From Rubrivivax sp. (lineage in GTDB: Bacteria; Pseudomonadota; Gammaproteobacteria; Burkholderiales; Burkholderiaceae_C): DNA of 64,000 nt. This document shows, piece after piece, positions 53,606 to 62,862 of the stretch. Each line of letters opens with the position of its first letter. Position 1 is the first letter of the stretch. The DNA lies in the NCBI GenBank assembly GCA_030653385.1, contig JAURZM010000040.1, positions 124,001-188,000 of the forward strand. Reading direction: 5' to 3'. The position numbers and the translations under genes are program-made. The notes beneath the pieces were generated by a model. It made no database searches, was not told the DNA's origin, and was given only the letters and a program-made list of their open reading frames with translations.

Positions 53606-55384
53606 TCAGAAGCTCGCCCACTCGTCGTTGGTGCCGGTCTTCTTCGGCGCCGGATCGGTCGCCTGGCCCGCTTCGGGCGCCTTGGCCGGCTGGGCGGCGG
53701 CTTGGGGTGCCGCGGCCTGCTTGCCGAAGGCCGGCCGCGTGACGTTCTTCGCCCGCGCCGGGCCGCGGCGCTCTGCTGCGCTCCAGTCCTGCGGCGCGGT
53801 GGCTGCCGGCGCGGTACGCACCTGCTCGCCATGCACTTGCTCGCCATGTCCCAGCTTGAACACGCTGACGACCTGCACCAGCGTGCCGGCCTGGGCCTTC
53901 AGGCTCTCGGCCGCGGCCGCACTTTCTTCCACCAGCGCGGCGTTCTGCTGCGTCACCTGGTCCATCTGGCTGATGGCCTGCCCCACTTGCGCCACGCCGC
54001 TGCTCTGCTCGACGGATGCGGAACTGATCTCGCCCATGATGTCGGTCACGCGGCGGATCGAGGTCACCACTTCGCCCATGGTCTGGCCGGCCTGGTCGAC
54101 CAGCGCCGTGCCCTGCTCCACGCGCTCGGCGCTGGCGCTGATCAGGTTCTTGATCTCCTTGGCGGCTTCAGCACTGCGTTGCGCCAGGCTGCGCACCTCA
54201 CTGGCCACCACCGCGAAGCCGCGGCCCTGCTCACCGGCGCGCGCGGCTTCCACCGCGGCGTTCAGCGCCAGGATGTTGGTCTGGAAGGCGATGCCGTCGA
54301 TGGTGCCGATGATGTCCGAGATCTTCTTGCTCGATTCGCTGATGCCCTTCATGGTCTCGACGACCTGGCCCACCACCTCGCCGCCCCTGATGGCCACGGT
54401 GGAAGCACCCTGGGCCAGCTGGTTGGCCTGCTTGGCGTTGTCGGCGTTCTGGCGCACCGTGGTGCCCAGCTGCTCCATGGTCGCGGCAGTCTCTTCCAGC
54501 GCGCTGGCCTGCTCTTCGGTGCGCTGGCTCAGGTCCAGGTTGCCCTGGGCGATCTGCGCGCTGGCCGTGGCCACGCTCTCGGCGTTGCCGCGCACGTCGC
54601 TGACGATGCGCGCGAGGCTGTCCTTCATGTTGGACAGCGCGGCCAGCAGTTGAGCCGTCTCGTCCTTGCCCTCGCTGGTCAGGTCCACCGTCAAATCGCC
54701 CTCGGCCACGCGTGCGGCGGCATCCCGTGCCCGGTTCATGGGCACCGTGATGGAGCGGGTGATGCGCAAGCCCAGGAAGCCGGCCAGCAGCAGCCCACCC
54801 AGGATCGACGTGATCGACACTTTGCGTATCGTGCTGTAGCGGGCCACTGCCGCGTCGAATTCCTGCTTGGCGACCGTGCCCTGCAGCTCGATCAGCTTGA
54901 ACAAGGTATCGCGCGCAGCAGCGAACTTCGGCCCGGCATCCTTGCTCGCATTTTCCTTCGCGGTGGCAAGATCCCCGCCGATCGCCGCCTTCATCGTGAC
55001 GCTGCGCGATGTCTGATACGCCCGCCACTGCGGAGCGAACGCATCGGCCAGTTGCTTTTCCTCCGGGGTGAGCACTGTGCCGAGGTACTTTGCCCACAGC
55101 TTTTCGATTTCCGCATCGAGCACGAGGATGTCTGCGTTTGCCCGTTGCGCCACACCCGATTCGGGTGCATTGGCGGCGACCACGGCGTTGGTGCGAATGC
55201 GGTTGATCATGTCGGCCATTTGCCCCATGTCCACCAGCGGAATGGTGCGGTCTTCATACACCGTCTTGAGCGCATCGTTGGATTGGCCAATGCCAATCAG
55301 CCCCAGACTCCCGATGGCCACGAGCAGGGCGCACAGGGCGCCGATCAGCAGCATCAGACGCGTGAATATGTTGAGATTCTTCAT
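53606..55384 (-). CDS. Methyl-accepting chemotaxis protein with C-terminal CheR/CheB tether
   Basis: 592 residues. One membrane helix at the N-terminus (about 10-32), a four-helix-bundle periplasmic sensor (about 33-188), a second helix (about 192-212), HAMP, then the long signalling coiled coil. The hairpin tip is E-I-S-S-A-style with [31 protein letters not shown]. It resembles the Tsr/Tar-like receptors common in Burkholderiales. After a Pro/Ala/Lys-rich linker it ends in E-W-A-S-F, which looks like the NWETF-type pentapeptide that recruits CheR and CheB. Ligand unknown. Confidence 0.94.
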   Translation of the reverse strand: MKNLNIFTRLMLLIGALCALLVAIGSLGLIGIGQSNDALKTVYEDRTIPLVDMGQMADMINRIRTNAVVAANAPESGVAQRANADILVLDAEIEKLWAKYLGTVLTPEEKQLADAFAPQWRAYQTSRSVTMKAAIGGDLATAKENASKDAGPKFAAARDTLFKLIELQGTVAKQEFDAAVARYSTIRKVSITSILGGLLLAGFLGLRITRSITVPMNRARDAAARVAEGDLTVDLTSEGKDETAQLLAALSNMKDSLARIVSDVRGNAESVATASAQIAQGNLDLSQRTEEQASALEETAATMEQLGTTVRQNADNAKQANQLAQGASTVAIRGGEVVGQVVETMKGISESSKKISDIIGTIDGIAFQTNILALNAAVEAARAGEQGRGFAVVASEVRSLAQRSAEAAKEIKNLISASAERVEQGTALVDQAGQTMGEVVTSIRRVTDIMGEISSASVEQSSGVAQVGQAISQMDQVTQQNAALVEESAAAAESLKAQAGTLVQVVSVFKLGHGEQVHGEQVRTAPAATAPQDWSAAERRGPARAKNVTRPAFGKQAAAPQAAAQPAKAPEAGQATDPAPKKTGTNDEWASF

Positions 55385-55475
55385 GAATTCTTCTCCAGTG
55401 GTGCCAGCCCAATGGCCGAACAGTCAAGTGACGATCAGCGATCAGTGGATCGGGCTGGGATTGATGCGGGCTCGC

Positions 55476-55991
55476 TCACAGCAGCGCCTGCGCGGCCAAC
55501 CCCATGTCGGCACCGCTCATCAATTGTTCGATGTCCAGCAGAATCAGCATGCGCGCGCGCTCGCCATCGCCCAGCGTGGCGATGCCAGTGATGTGGCCCG
55601 CATCGATGACGCCGCTGAACGCAGGCGCTGGCTTGATCTGCGCGGGTGTCAAGGCCACCACGTCGCTGACCGCATCGACCACCGCGCCCACGGTGCGCCC
55701 GCCCACGGCCAGCACCACCGTGACGGTGTCGCTGCCGCAGGCCACGTCCAGCCCGAAGCGGCAGCGCAGGTCGACGATGGGCACGATCACGCCGCGCAGG
55801 TTGGTCACGCCCAGCACGTGCGGCGGGGCGCCGGCCAGGCGCGTGGGCTGCTCGTAGGAGCGGATCTCCTGCACGCGCAGGATGTCGATGCCGTATTCCT
55901 CGCCGCCCAGGCGCAAGGTGAGCACCTCGCGGGGCGCGGCCAAGGCCTTGGCCGCGACGGCGCGCACTTCTTCTGCCATGTTCGCGCTCAT
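55476..55991 (-). CDS. cheW: Chemotaxis coupling protein CheW
   Basis: 171 residues, single CheW domain: LTLRLGGEEYGIDILRVQEIRSYE, GVTNLRGVIVPIVDLRCRFG, VGAVVDAVSDVV and IATLGDGERARMLILLDIEQLM. It couples the receptor to CheA. It starts at ATG 55991 (ATG 55979 is an alternative) and lies 91 bp upstream of the receptor gene on the same strand. No other chemotaxis gene is in the window. Confidence 0.94.
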   Translation of the reverse strand: MSANMAEEVRAVAAKALAAPREVLTLRLGGEEYGIDILRVQEIRSYEQPTRLAGAPPHVLGVTNLRGVIVPIVDLRCRFGLDVACGSDTVTVVLAVGGRTVGAVVDAVSDVVALTPAQIKPAPAFSGVIDAGHITGIATLGDGERARMLILLDIEQLMSGADMGLAAQALL

Positions 55992-56044
55992 CGTGCGGGC
56001 TTGTGATTTGTCATGCCAGGACTATCGGCAGTCAGGGGGGCGAG

Positions 56045-56194
56045 GTGAGACTGAATAGAAGAACCTTTTGCACGCATCTCGCTGCCGCATTGGCGGGCTG
56101 GCGCCTGATCGGCTCGCTGGGTTCGGCGGCAGCACACACCCGATGTCTGCGCGGGTGTTGGCGGGTGATCTCCGCAGGGTGGCCGTGCAGTTGA
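56045..56194 (+). pseudogene. Possible stump of a Tat-exported protein gene
   Basis: From GTG 56045 the frame reads R-L-N-R-R-T-F-C-T-H-L-A-A-A-L-A-G-W, which looks like a twin-Arg signal peptide with an Ala-x-Ala site near residue 30. It then loses all pattern and stops at 56194. This may be the broken 5' end of an exported protein gene, or chance. The rest of the 518-bp spacer (55992-56509) shows no gene, motif or repeat. Confidence 0.2.
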
Positions 56195-56509
56195 TCTGCG
56201 CACGGTTGCCGTGGTGTGGGTATCGGCTTCGGAATGGCCCGGACAAGACTGCAAGTCGACAGCGAAGCTTCGGCGCCTTCTCTGCCGACCCAGCGCCAGC
56301 GAGCATCGCGGTGGGTTCAGGTCATCGATCGCTGCCAAAGCCAGGGGCCGCTTGCAATCGGACAGCAGACCTCCGGTGGTTCAGGTATGACCGGCGGGTC
56401 CTGACCGACAGTGTGAGCCCGGGCTGCTGCGAAGCAGGCACTGCCATCTGCCGACAGGTTCAGGGACATCACGCGGACCGTACCAGAAGCCTGCGCGGCC
56501 TTTGGCCGT

Positions 56510-57061
56510 TCAGTTCTTGGGCTCCTGCAGCAACGCCGGCTCGCCGTTGCGGCCGTTCGGCACGGCCAGTTTCTGGCGCTTGGCCGCCGGATAGACCAGC
56601 GTTTCTTCCAGCGCGATGTGGTCCAGGTACAGGGCCTCGAAGACCGGCAGCGCGGCCACCAGCAAGGGCAGGTCATAACCGTTGTAGCCCTCGACCACGG
56701 CGCGCACATGGGGCGCCAGTTCACGCCAGTCTTCTTCGATCCAGCCGTGGTCCTGCTGCAGCCGGCGCACATGGGACACGAGGACTTCGTCGCTGCTGGC
56801 CAGCAAGCCGGGGAAGACATGTTTTTCTTCGTCGGCGTGGTGGTCGCGCCCAGGCCCGTTGAAAAAGGCTTCGATGCGGCGTGCGATCTGGCGCGCCTCG
56901 TCGTCCAGGCCGGTGTCCTGCAGCCGGCTCACCAGACCCTTGAAGGACTGCAGCATCTGCAACGCAGCGCGGTGCGCCGAGTCCAGTATCTCGAATTCGG
57001 GCAACTGGGTGCTCGTGGGCCGGCTGGCCAGGGCAGGGCGGGCGGGAAGGGCGTGTTTCAT
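56510..57061 (-). CDS. Hemerythrin HHE-domain protein
   Basis: About 183 residues from ATG 57061, with AAGGAGG five bases upstream. It has a four-helix HHE cation-binding domain: H-R-A-A-L-Q-M-L near residue 30, D-H-H-A-D-E-E-K-H-V-F-P at 73-84, D-H-G-W-I-E-E-D at about 104, and D-H-I-A-L-E-E-T near 146. These His/Glu/Asp residues fit a di-iron site. Proteins of this type bind oxygen or NO or sense redox state in the cytoplasm. Gene apparently monocistronic. Confidence 0.9.
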   Translation of the reverse strand: MKHALPARPALASRPTSTQLPEFEILDSAHRAALQMLQSFKGLVSRLQDTGLDDEARQIARRIEAFFNGPGRDHHADEEKHVFPGLLASSDEVLVSHVRRLQQDHGWIEEDWRELAPHVRAVVEGYNGYDLPLLVAALPVFEALYLDHIALEETLVYPAAKRQKLAVPNGRNGEPALLQEPKN

Positions 57062-57120
57062 GGAGCCTCCTTGTCGTGCCCCATTTTTCGGCGCCGGTCT
57101 GGCGGCGCCCTTGCGCCACG

Positions 57121-58062
57121 TCAAGGGCGTGTCGGGCCCTGGGCCAGCTGACCGCAGAGATAGGTCCAGACGAAGTGCGCAGCGGCCTGACTGGTGACTT
57201 CGGCGTGGTCGTAAGGTGGCGCCACTTCGACGCAATCCATGCCCACAAATGGCAGGTCGGCCAGTTCTTCGAGCAGCGACAGCACCTGGTTGGTGCTCAT
57301 GCCACCCGGCTCTGGCGTGCCGGTGCCGGGTGCAAAGGCGGGGTCCAGGCAGTCGATGTCCAGGCTCAGGTAAACGGGTGGGTTGCCGTGGGCAGCCAGG
57401 CGGGTGCGGATGGCATCCACCACCGGTGCCAGCTGCTGCGGCGACTCCAGCCCACGCAACTGGCGCGCCGTGAAGACCTGGCCACCGCGCTGCTGCACGT
57501 AGCCACGCGCCTCGCGCTCACCGGCCGACCGGATGCCCAGCTGCGTGAAACACGCGTCGATGACCAGCCCTTCCTGCATCGCTTCATAGACCCAGGTGCC
57601 ATGGCCGCTGGGTTCGCCGAAGTGGTCGGTCCAGGTGTCGCAGTGGGCATCGAAGTGGATCACGGCCAGTGGGCGACCCAACCACCTGCGGTACTCACGC
57701 AGCAGCGGCAGCGTGATCGAGTGGTCGCCGCCGATCCAGGCCATGTGGTGAGCACGGATCAGGTTGGCCGCCATCGGCTGCAGCATTTCGCGCATGGCCT
57801 GCAGCGAAGTGTTGGGCAGCAGCAGGTCGCCCACGTCTCCCAGCTGACCGGCGGGGTGCAGCGGGCTGACGTTGAAGTGCGGGTGCGTGCCTTCGCACAG
57901 CATGTGACTGGCCTGGCGGATGGCGCGTGGACCCAGGCGCGCACCGGGCCGGTTGGTGGTGGAACCGTCCCAGGCCACACCCGCCACCACGAAGCGTGTG
58001 TCGGCAGCAGGCGCGGCCGCCTTCATGAAGCGCTGATCGGACAAAAAAGCAAAGCTGGACAT
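57121..58062 (-). CDS. speB: Agmatinase
   Basis: About 313 residues from ATG 58062 with AAGAGG just upstream. The ureohydrolase binuclear-Mn motifs are complete: W-I-G-G-D-H-S-I-T, V-I-H-F-D-A-H-C-D-T and S-L-D-I-D-C-L-D-P-A-F-A-P-G-T-G-T-P-E-P-G-G. The H-F-D-A-H-C-D variant and length favour agmatinase over arginase. It hydrolyses agmatine to putrescine and urea, so its product is the substrate of the polyamine operon 5 kb away. Confidence 0.92.
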   Translation of the reverse strand: MSSFAFLSDQRFMKAAAPAADTRFVVAGVAWDGSTTNRPGARLGPRAIRQASHMLCEGTHPHFNVSPLHPAGQLGDVGDLLLPNTSLQAMREMLQPMAANLIRAHHMAWIGGDHSITLPLLREYRRWLGRPLAVIHFDAHCDTWTDHFGEPSGHGTWVYEAMQEGLVIDACFTQLGIRSAGEREARGYVQQRGGQVFTARQLRGLESPQQLAPVVDAIRTRLAAHGNPPVYLSLDIDCLDPAFAPGTGTPEPGGMSTNQVLSLLEELADLPFVGMDCVEVAPPYDHAEVTSQAAAHFVWTYLCGQLAQGPTRP

Positions 58063-58129
58063 TCGGGCCTCTTGCGGGTTTGTCGGCAAACTGGCGCGCG
58101 ATGATAAAGATCACCCCCGGAATCCCGCG

Positions 58130-58843
58130 ATGAAACCTGTCCTGATCCTGCAGAACCTCAACATGGACGGCCCGGCCTACCTGGGCACCTGGCTGGCTCG
58201 GCACGGTGTGCCCTTCGAGGTCTTCAACACAGAAGCCGGGCAGGACTTTCCACGAACGCTGGACAGACACGGCGCGCTGGCCCTGCTGGGCGGCGAAATG
58301 AGCGCCAACGACCCGCTGCCTTCGCTGCGCCAGGCCGAGCAGCTTTTTCTGCAGGCCTTGCGCGACGGGGTGCCCACGGTCGGGCACTGCCTGGGTGGTC
58401 AGCTGATGGCCAAGGCACTGGGTGCTGCCGTCACCCCCTTGTCCGTGCCGGAGATCGGTTGGCACGCCATCCAGTTGCACGGCACCGACCTTGCCCGGCA
58501 CTGGCTGGGCGAAGCCGACCGGCCGACGGTTTTCCAATGGCACTATGAATCTTTCGGTCTGCCCCCCGGTGCACAGTTGCTGGCCAGCAGCAGGGTTTGT
58601 CCGAACCAGGCTTTTGCCGTCGGCCCGCACCTGGCGATGCAGTGGCATGTGGAACTGGACAAGCACAAGCTGGGCGGTTGGTCTGAAGAGGCAAGCGTTC
58701 AGGACGACAAGGCAGCCAATCTGCCGCCGACCGTGCAGACCGCATCGGTCATGCTTCTGGACGCCAAGCAGCACCTGGCCCGACAGCAGGCACTGGCGGA
58801 CCACATCTACAGCCGTTGGTTGCAGGCGCTGCGAACTGCCTGA
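58130..58843 (+). CDS. Class I glutamine amidotransferase-like protein
   Basis: 237 residues. The triad is visible: Cys in V-G-H-C-L-G-G-Q-L-M-A, His in A-M-Q-W-H-V-E, with the Glu two residues after. It is a stand-alone GATase domain of the GMP-synthase-like type, too short to be GuaA. It is divergent from speB. A role in hydrolysing gamma-glutamylated amines, like PuuD, is possible but unproven. Confidence 0.88.
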   Translation: MKPVLILQNLNMDGPAYLGTWLARHGVPFEVFNTEAGQDFPRTLDRHGALALLGGEMSANDPLPSLRQAEQLFLQALRDGVPTVGHCLGGQLMAKALGAAVTPLSVPEIGWHAIQLHGTDLARHWLGEADRPTVFQWHYESFGLPPGAQLLASSRVCPNQAFAVGPHLAMQWHVELDKHKLGGWSEEASVQDDKAANLPPTVQTASVMLLDAKQHLARQQALADHIYSRWLQALRTA

Positions 58844-58906
58844 GCCCTGGTTGACGCGCGCTTCCGCATGGCGGCTTCGCCGTTCCGCATGATGGAATAT
58901 GCAGAC

Positions 58907-58919
58907 GCTGCATTGCAGC
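58907..58919. promoter_or_regulatory. 13-bp palindrome upstream of aceA
   Basis: GCTGCATTGCAGC is a perfect odd-centred palindrome about 200 bases before the isocitrate lyase start. Its core CTGC-N3-GCAG resembles sites of PhaR-like regulators, but the binding protein is not known here. Confidence 0.45.
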
Positions 58920-59000
58920 AAAATTCACCATATGGAAGAACGGCTTTCCACCATGCAAAATGGATCGCGCAAGTTGTTGATTCATAACAAAACATTCTTC

Positions 59001-59016
59001 TGTCTTATATAAGACA
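59001..59016. promoter_or_regulatory. Perfect 16-bp palindrome at the aceA promoter
   Basis: TGTCTTATATAAGACA is a perfect 16-bp inverted repeat in an AT-rich island 104 bases before the isocitrate lyase start. Its centre could serve as a -10 element (TATATA or TATAAG), so a bound factor would compete with RNA polymerase. Isocitrate lyase is usually regulated by carbon source. Confidence 0.65.
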
Positions 59017-59119
59017 TAAGTTGTTGCCAGGAACATAGGTCGCGATAAGCTGACACGGTGATTTCTGCTTTCCCGAACAAGCCGTTCACCTGTCGTCAAG
59101 TCAACCTGGAGCCTCTCTC

Positions 59120-60418
<1,299 letters not shown>

Positions 60419-60463
60419 TTGCCGTTGTCGTGAAGCGCTGCCCCTTGGCAGCTTCGCCAGCAC

Positions 60464-60489
60464 AAAGCCCGGCAAAGCCGGGCTTTTTT
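60464..60489 (+). terminator. Intrinsic terminator after aceA
   Basis: AAAGCCCGGC, loop AAA, GCCGGGCTTT and more T follow 45 bases after the stop codon. It is a strong 10-bp stem with six T in a row. It may also serve the convergent ABC permease gene. Confidence 0.92.
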
Positions 60490-60511
60490 CATGGCGCGAG
60501 TCTGGCCACCC

Positions 60512-61426
60512 TCAAGCGCTGTGTCCCGCGCCACGTTGGCGCCACAGCACCAGGGCGGCCATCAGTGCGGCAGACACCAACAGCACGACCGGGAAGGCTG
60601 GCGCAGCCAGCTGCTGCACAGCGGCCCACCAGTCCGCCACGGCCCAGGAAGGCAAGGACTGCAGCAGCGCCATCGGATCTTCATTGGCGTTCACGCTCAA
60701 ACCCTGGCCGCTGGCACCCACCAGCGCCACGGCAGCTTCGGTGAAGAGCCGGCCCAGCGACTGCAGAAGCCACGGCTGGCCGAAGACCTGGGCCAGCACC
60801 GAACCGCCCACGCCCAATGCCACCGCCAGCACGGGCAGGCCCCAGCGTTTGAACAGGGCGTTGCTCAACATCGCCAGCAACAGCACCGGCAGCAACCACA
60901 GCGTGGCCATGGGCAGGCCGGCGATGACCCGTGCCACCACCGACAGACCGGCGCCCAGCAACTGGCCCCAGGGCAGGGCAAACCAGCCGGCGAGGCTCTC
61001 GAAACGTGTCACCAGCACCAGCGACACCGCGAAGCTGCTGAGAAAGCCGACCAGCAGCGCGGCAGCGGGCACCAGCAGCAGGTGCACCACCATCGGCACC
61101 ACCAGGCTGGCGGTGTGGCCGGTGGGCATGGACATCCAGAACTCGATCGACCGATCACCGTGGTCCCGCCGCGGCGTGGCCACGGCGATGAATACCGAGG
61201 TGATCCAGAAGATCAGGAACAGCACCGCGGTGGTCATGATCATCGAGATCAGGGCGACCATCAGCGCCAGGTCGGGGCCGGCCCGCGACGTGACGTCACC
61301 GTCGAACTCGACCTGTCCGAAGGTGAGCGGCAACACCGCCAGCGCCAGCGGCACCAGCACCAGCATCGCCCAGGCGAAGCGGTGTTGCAGCCATTCGCGC
61401 TGCATCAGGGGAAGAAGGTTGTTCAT
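60512..61426 (-). CDS. ABC-2-type transporter permease
   Basis: 304 residues with about six membrane helices. It opens with LLPLMQREWLQHRFAWAMLVLVPLALAVLPLTFG, the short cytoplasmic N-terminus plus first helix of ABC-2 exporters. The first extracytoplasmic loop is large. It is the third gene of a GntR-ATPase-permease operon, an arrangement known from YtrABC-type systems linked to envelope stress. Substrate unknown. Confidence 0.85.
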   Translation of the reverse strand: MNNLLPLMQREWLQHRFAWAMLVLVPLALAVLPLTFGQVEFDGDVTSRAGPDLALMVALISMIMTTAVLFLIFWITSVFIAVATPRRDHGDRSIEFWMSMPTGHTASLVVPMVVHLLLVPAAALLVGFLSSFAVSLVLVTRFESLAGWFALPWGQLLGAGLSVVARVIAGLPMATLWLLPVLLLAMLSNALFKRWGLPVLAVALGVGGSVLAQVFGQPWLLQSLGRLFTEAAVALVGASGQGLSVNANEDPMALLQSLPSWAVADWWAAVQQLAAPAFPVVLLVSAALMAALVLWRQRGAGHSA

Positions 61427-61478
61427 GGCTAGGCTCCAGGTCGGGCCAGCAGGTGGCCGACAAACGATTCGAGAGATT

Positions 61479-62381
61479 TCAGAACTGCGTGCGGTCGAGT
61501 TCGGGCTTGCGCGTCAGCGCCACGAACAGGTCCACCAGGCTGGGGCGCATGCGCTTGCCCAGCGCCTGCAAGTGGGCTGGCGGTTCGCCGTCGAACAGTG
61601 AAGCCTGATTCATCGAACCAACACCCTGCACCCGGTACTTCAGCAGCGGGTGCGCAGCCGCCATCTCGTCGGCTACTGAAGCATCGTGGCTCAGCGCCAC
61701 GAAGCGGCGGTCCATGTCCTCCAGGCTGATGCTGAGCACCAGCTTGCCTTCGTTGAGCATCAGCACGTCGGACAGCAGTGACTCGATCTCTTCGACCTGG
61801 TGGGTGCTGATCAGCACGCTGCGTTCACCGTCGCACCACTCGTCGATGAGCATCTCGTAGAAGGCCTTGCGTGACAGCACGTCCAGGCCCAGCGTGGGCT
61901 CGTCCAGGATCATCAGCCTGGCGTCGATGGCCGCCACCAGCGCCAGGTGGGCCTGCACCACCATGCCCTTGCTCAGCGCCTTGACCTTGTCCGACAGCTT
62001 CACGCTGGTGCGCTTGAGCAGCGCACGCGCCCGGTCGGCAGAAAACTTCGGGTGCAGCCCGCTCATCAGCGTGATCAGGTCTTCGACCCGGGCCCAGCGC
62101 GGCAGGATGGCCACGTCGGGGATGTAGCAGGCCGACTGCAGCAGTTCCACACGTTGCTTCAGCGGGTTCAGACCCAGCACCGTCAGTTCACCCTGCGGCT
62201 GCGCCAGACCCACCATGGCCTTCATCAGCGTGGTCTTGCCGGCGCCGTTGTGGCCCAGCAGGCCGACAACACGGCCCTTGGGGATGGTGAAACTGACGTC
62301 GTCCACGGCGCGTTTGGCCCCGTAGCTCACGCTCAGATGGCGCGCTTCGACGAGCGCGCTGTGTGTGGTTTCGGGGTTCAT
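61479..62381 (-). CDS. ABC transporter ATP-binding protein (YtrB/BcrA type)
   Basis: About 300 residues from ATG 62381, overlapping the GntR stop (tcat at 62378-62381). Walker A is G-H-N-G-A-G-K-T-T. The signature is degenerate (A-L-S-K-G-M-V-V-Q, not LSGGQ). Walker B is L-M-I-L-D-E-P-T-L-G-L-D and the switch His lies in I-S-T-H-Q-V-E-E. The altered signature is shared by several YtrB-like exporters. It works with the ABC-2 permease encoded next. Confidence 0.9.
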   Translation of the reverse strand: MNPETTHSALVEARHLSVSYGAKRAVDDVSFTIPKGRVVGLLGHNGAGKTTLMKAMVGLAQPQGELTVLGLNPLKQRVELLQSACYIPDVAILPRWARVEDLITLMSGLHPKFSADRARALLKRTSVKLSDKVKALSKGMVVQAHLALVAAIDARLMILDEPTLGLDVLSRKAFYEMLIDEWCDGERSVLISTHQVEEIESLLSDVLMLNEGKLVLSISLEDMDRRFVALSHDASVADEMAAAHPLLKYRVQGVGSMNQASLFDGEPPAHLQALGKRMRPSLVDLFVALTRKPELDRTQF

Positions 62382-62731
62382 GCCCGTTCCTCCCAGTTGA
62401 GTTGTTTTGCGCCAATGCCCAGGCGGCGCAAGCGCTCGCGAAGGCGCGGCCATTCGGTCTGCAGGAAACGTTCGCGCTCGGCGGCCTTCAGGCGTTCACG
62501 CGCACCGGTGGTCACGTACAGGCCCAGGCCGCGGCGGTTTTCCAGCAAGCCCTCGTCGCCCAGCGCCTGCAGCGCGCGGTTGACGGTGAGCGGGTTGAGC
62601 AGGTAGCGGCCGGCCAGCGCCCGCACCGACGGCATGGCTTCGCCTTCGGTGGGGTCGCCGTCCAGCAGCTGCGCGGCCAGGATGTCGGCCAGCTGCTGGT
62701 AGATGGGTTGCCTTTGGTCCCAGGTCTGCAT
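62378..62731 (-). CDS. GntR-family (YtrA subfamily) regulator
   Basis: About 117 residues from ATG 62731; the frame reaches a GTG at 62764. It has the short YtrA layout: W-D-Q-R-Q-P-I-Y-Q-Q-L-A-D-I-L at the N-terminus, then a winged helix with E-G-E-A-M-P-S-V-R-A-L-A and N-P-L-T-V-N-R-A-L-Q-A-L, and a brief C-terminal dimer helix instead of a ligand domain. It probably represses its own operon with the ABC exporter. Confidence 0.92.
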   Translation of the reverse strand: MQTWDQRQPIYQQLADILAAQLLDGDPTEGEAMPSVRALAGRYLLNPLTVNRALQALGDEGLLENRRGLGLYVTTGARERLKAAERERFLQTEWPRLRERLRRLGIGAKQLNWEERA

Positions 62732-62862
62732 GGTGCGCCTGCCGGTGTGTTGCTGATGTAGCACACCATAACAGTGGCCTTGCTGGCGCCCCTAGCCGCT
62801 TGCGACAGCCTGCAGTCCGGCGCGACCAGATGCAGCCGGGCTGGGAACGCCGCCGTTTCAGT

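Noticed and set aside
56022..56029. GCCGATAG on the minus strand before cheW, like a sigma-28 -10 element
   Set aside because: No matching TAAA-type -35 element lies at the right spacing, so a flagellar-class promoter is not supported.
58130..58843. Calling this gene guaA
   Set aside because: Only the amidotransferase domain is present (237 residues); the ATP-pyrophosphatase and dimerisation domains of GMP synthase are absent.
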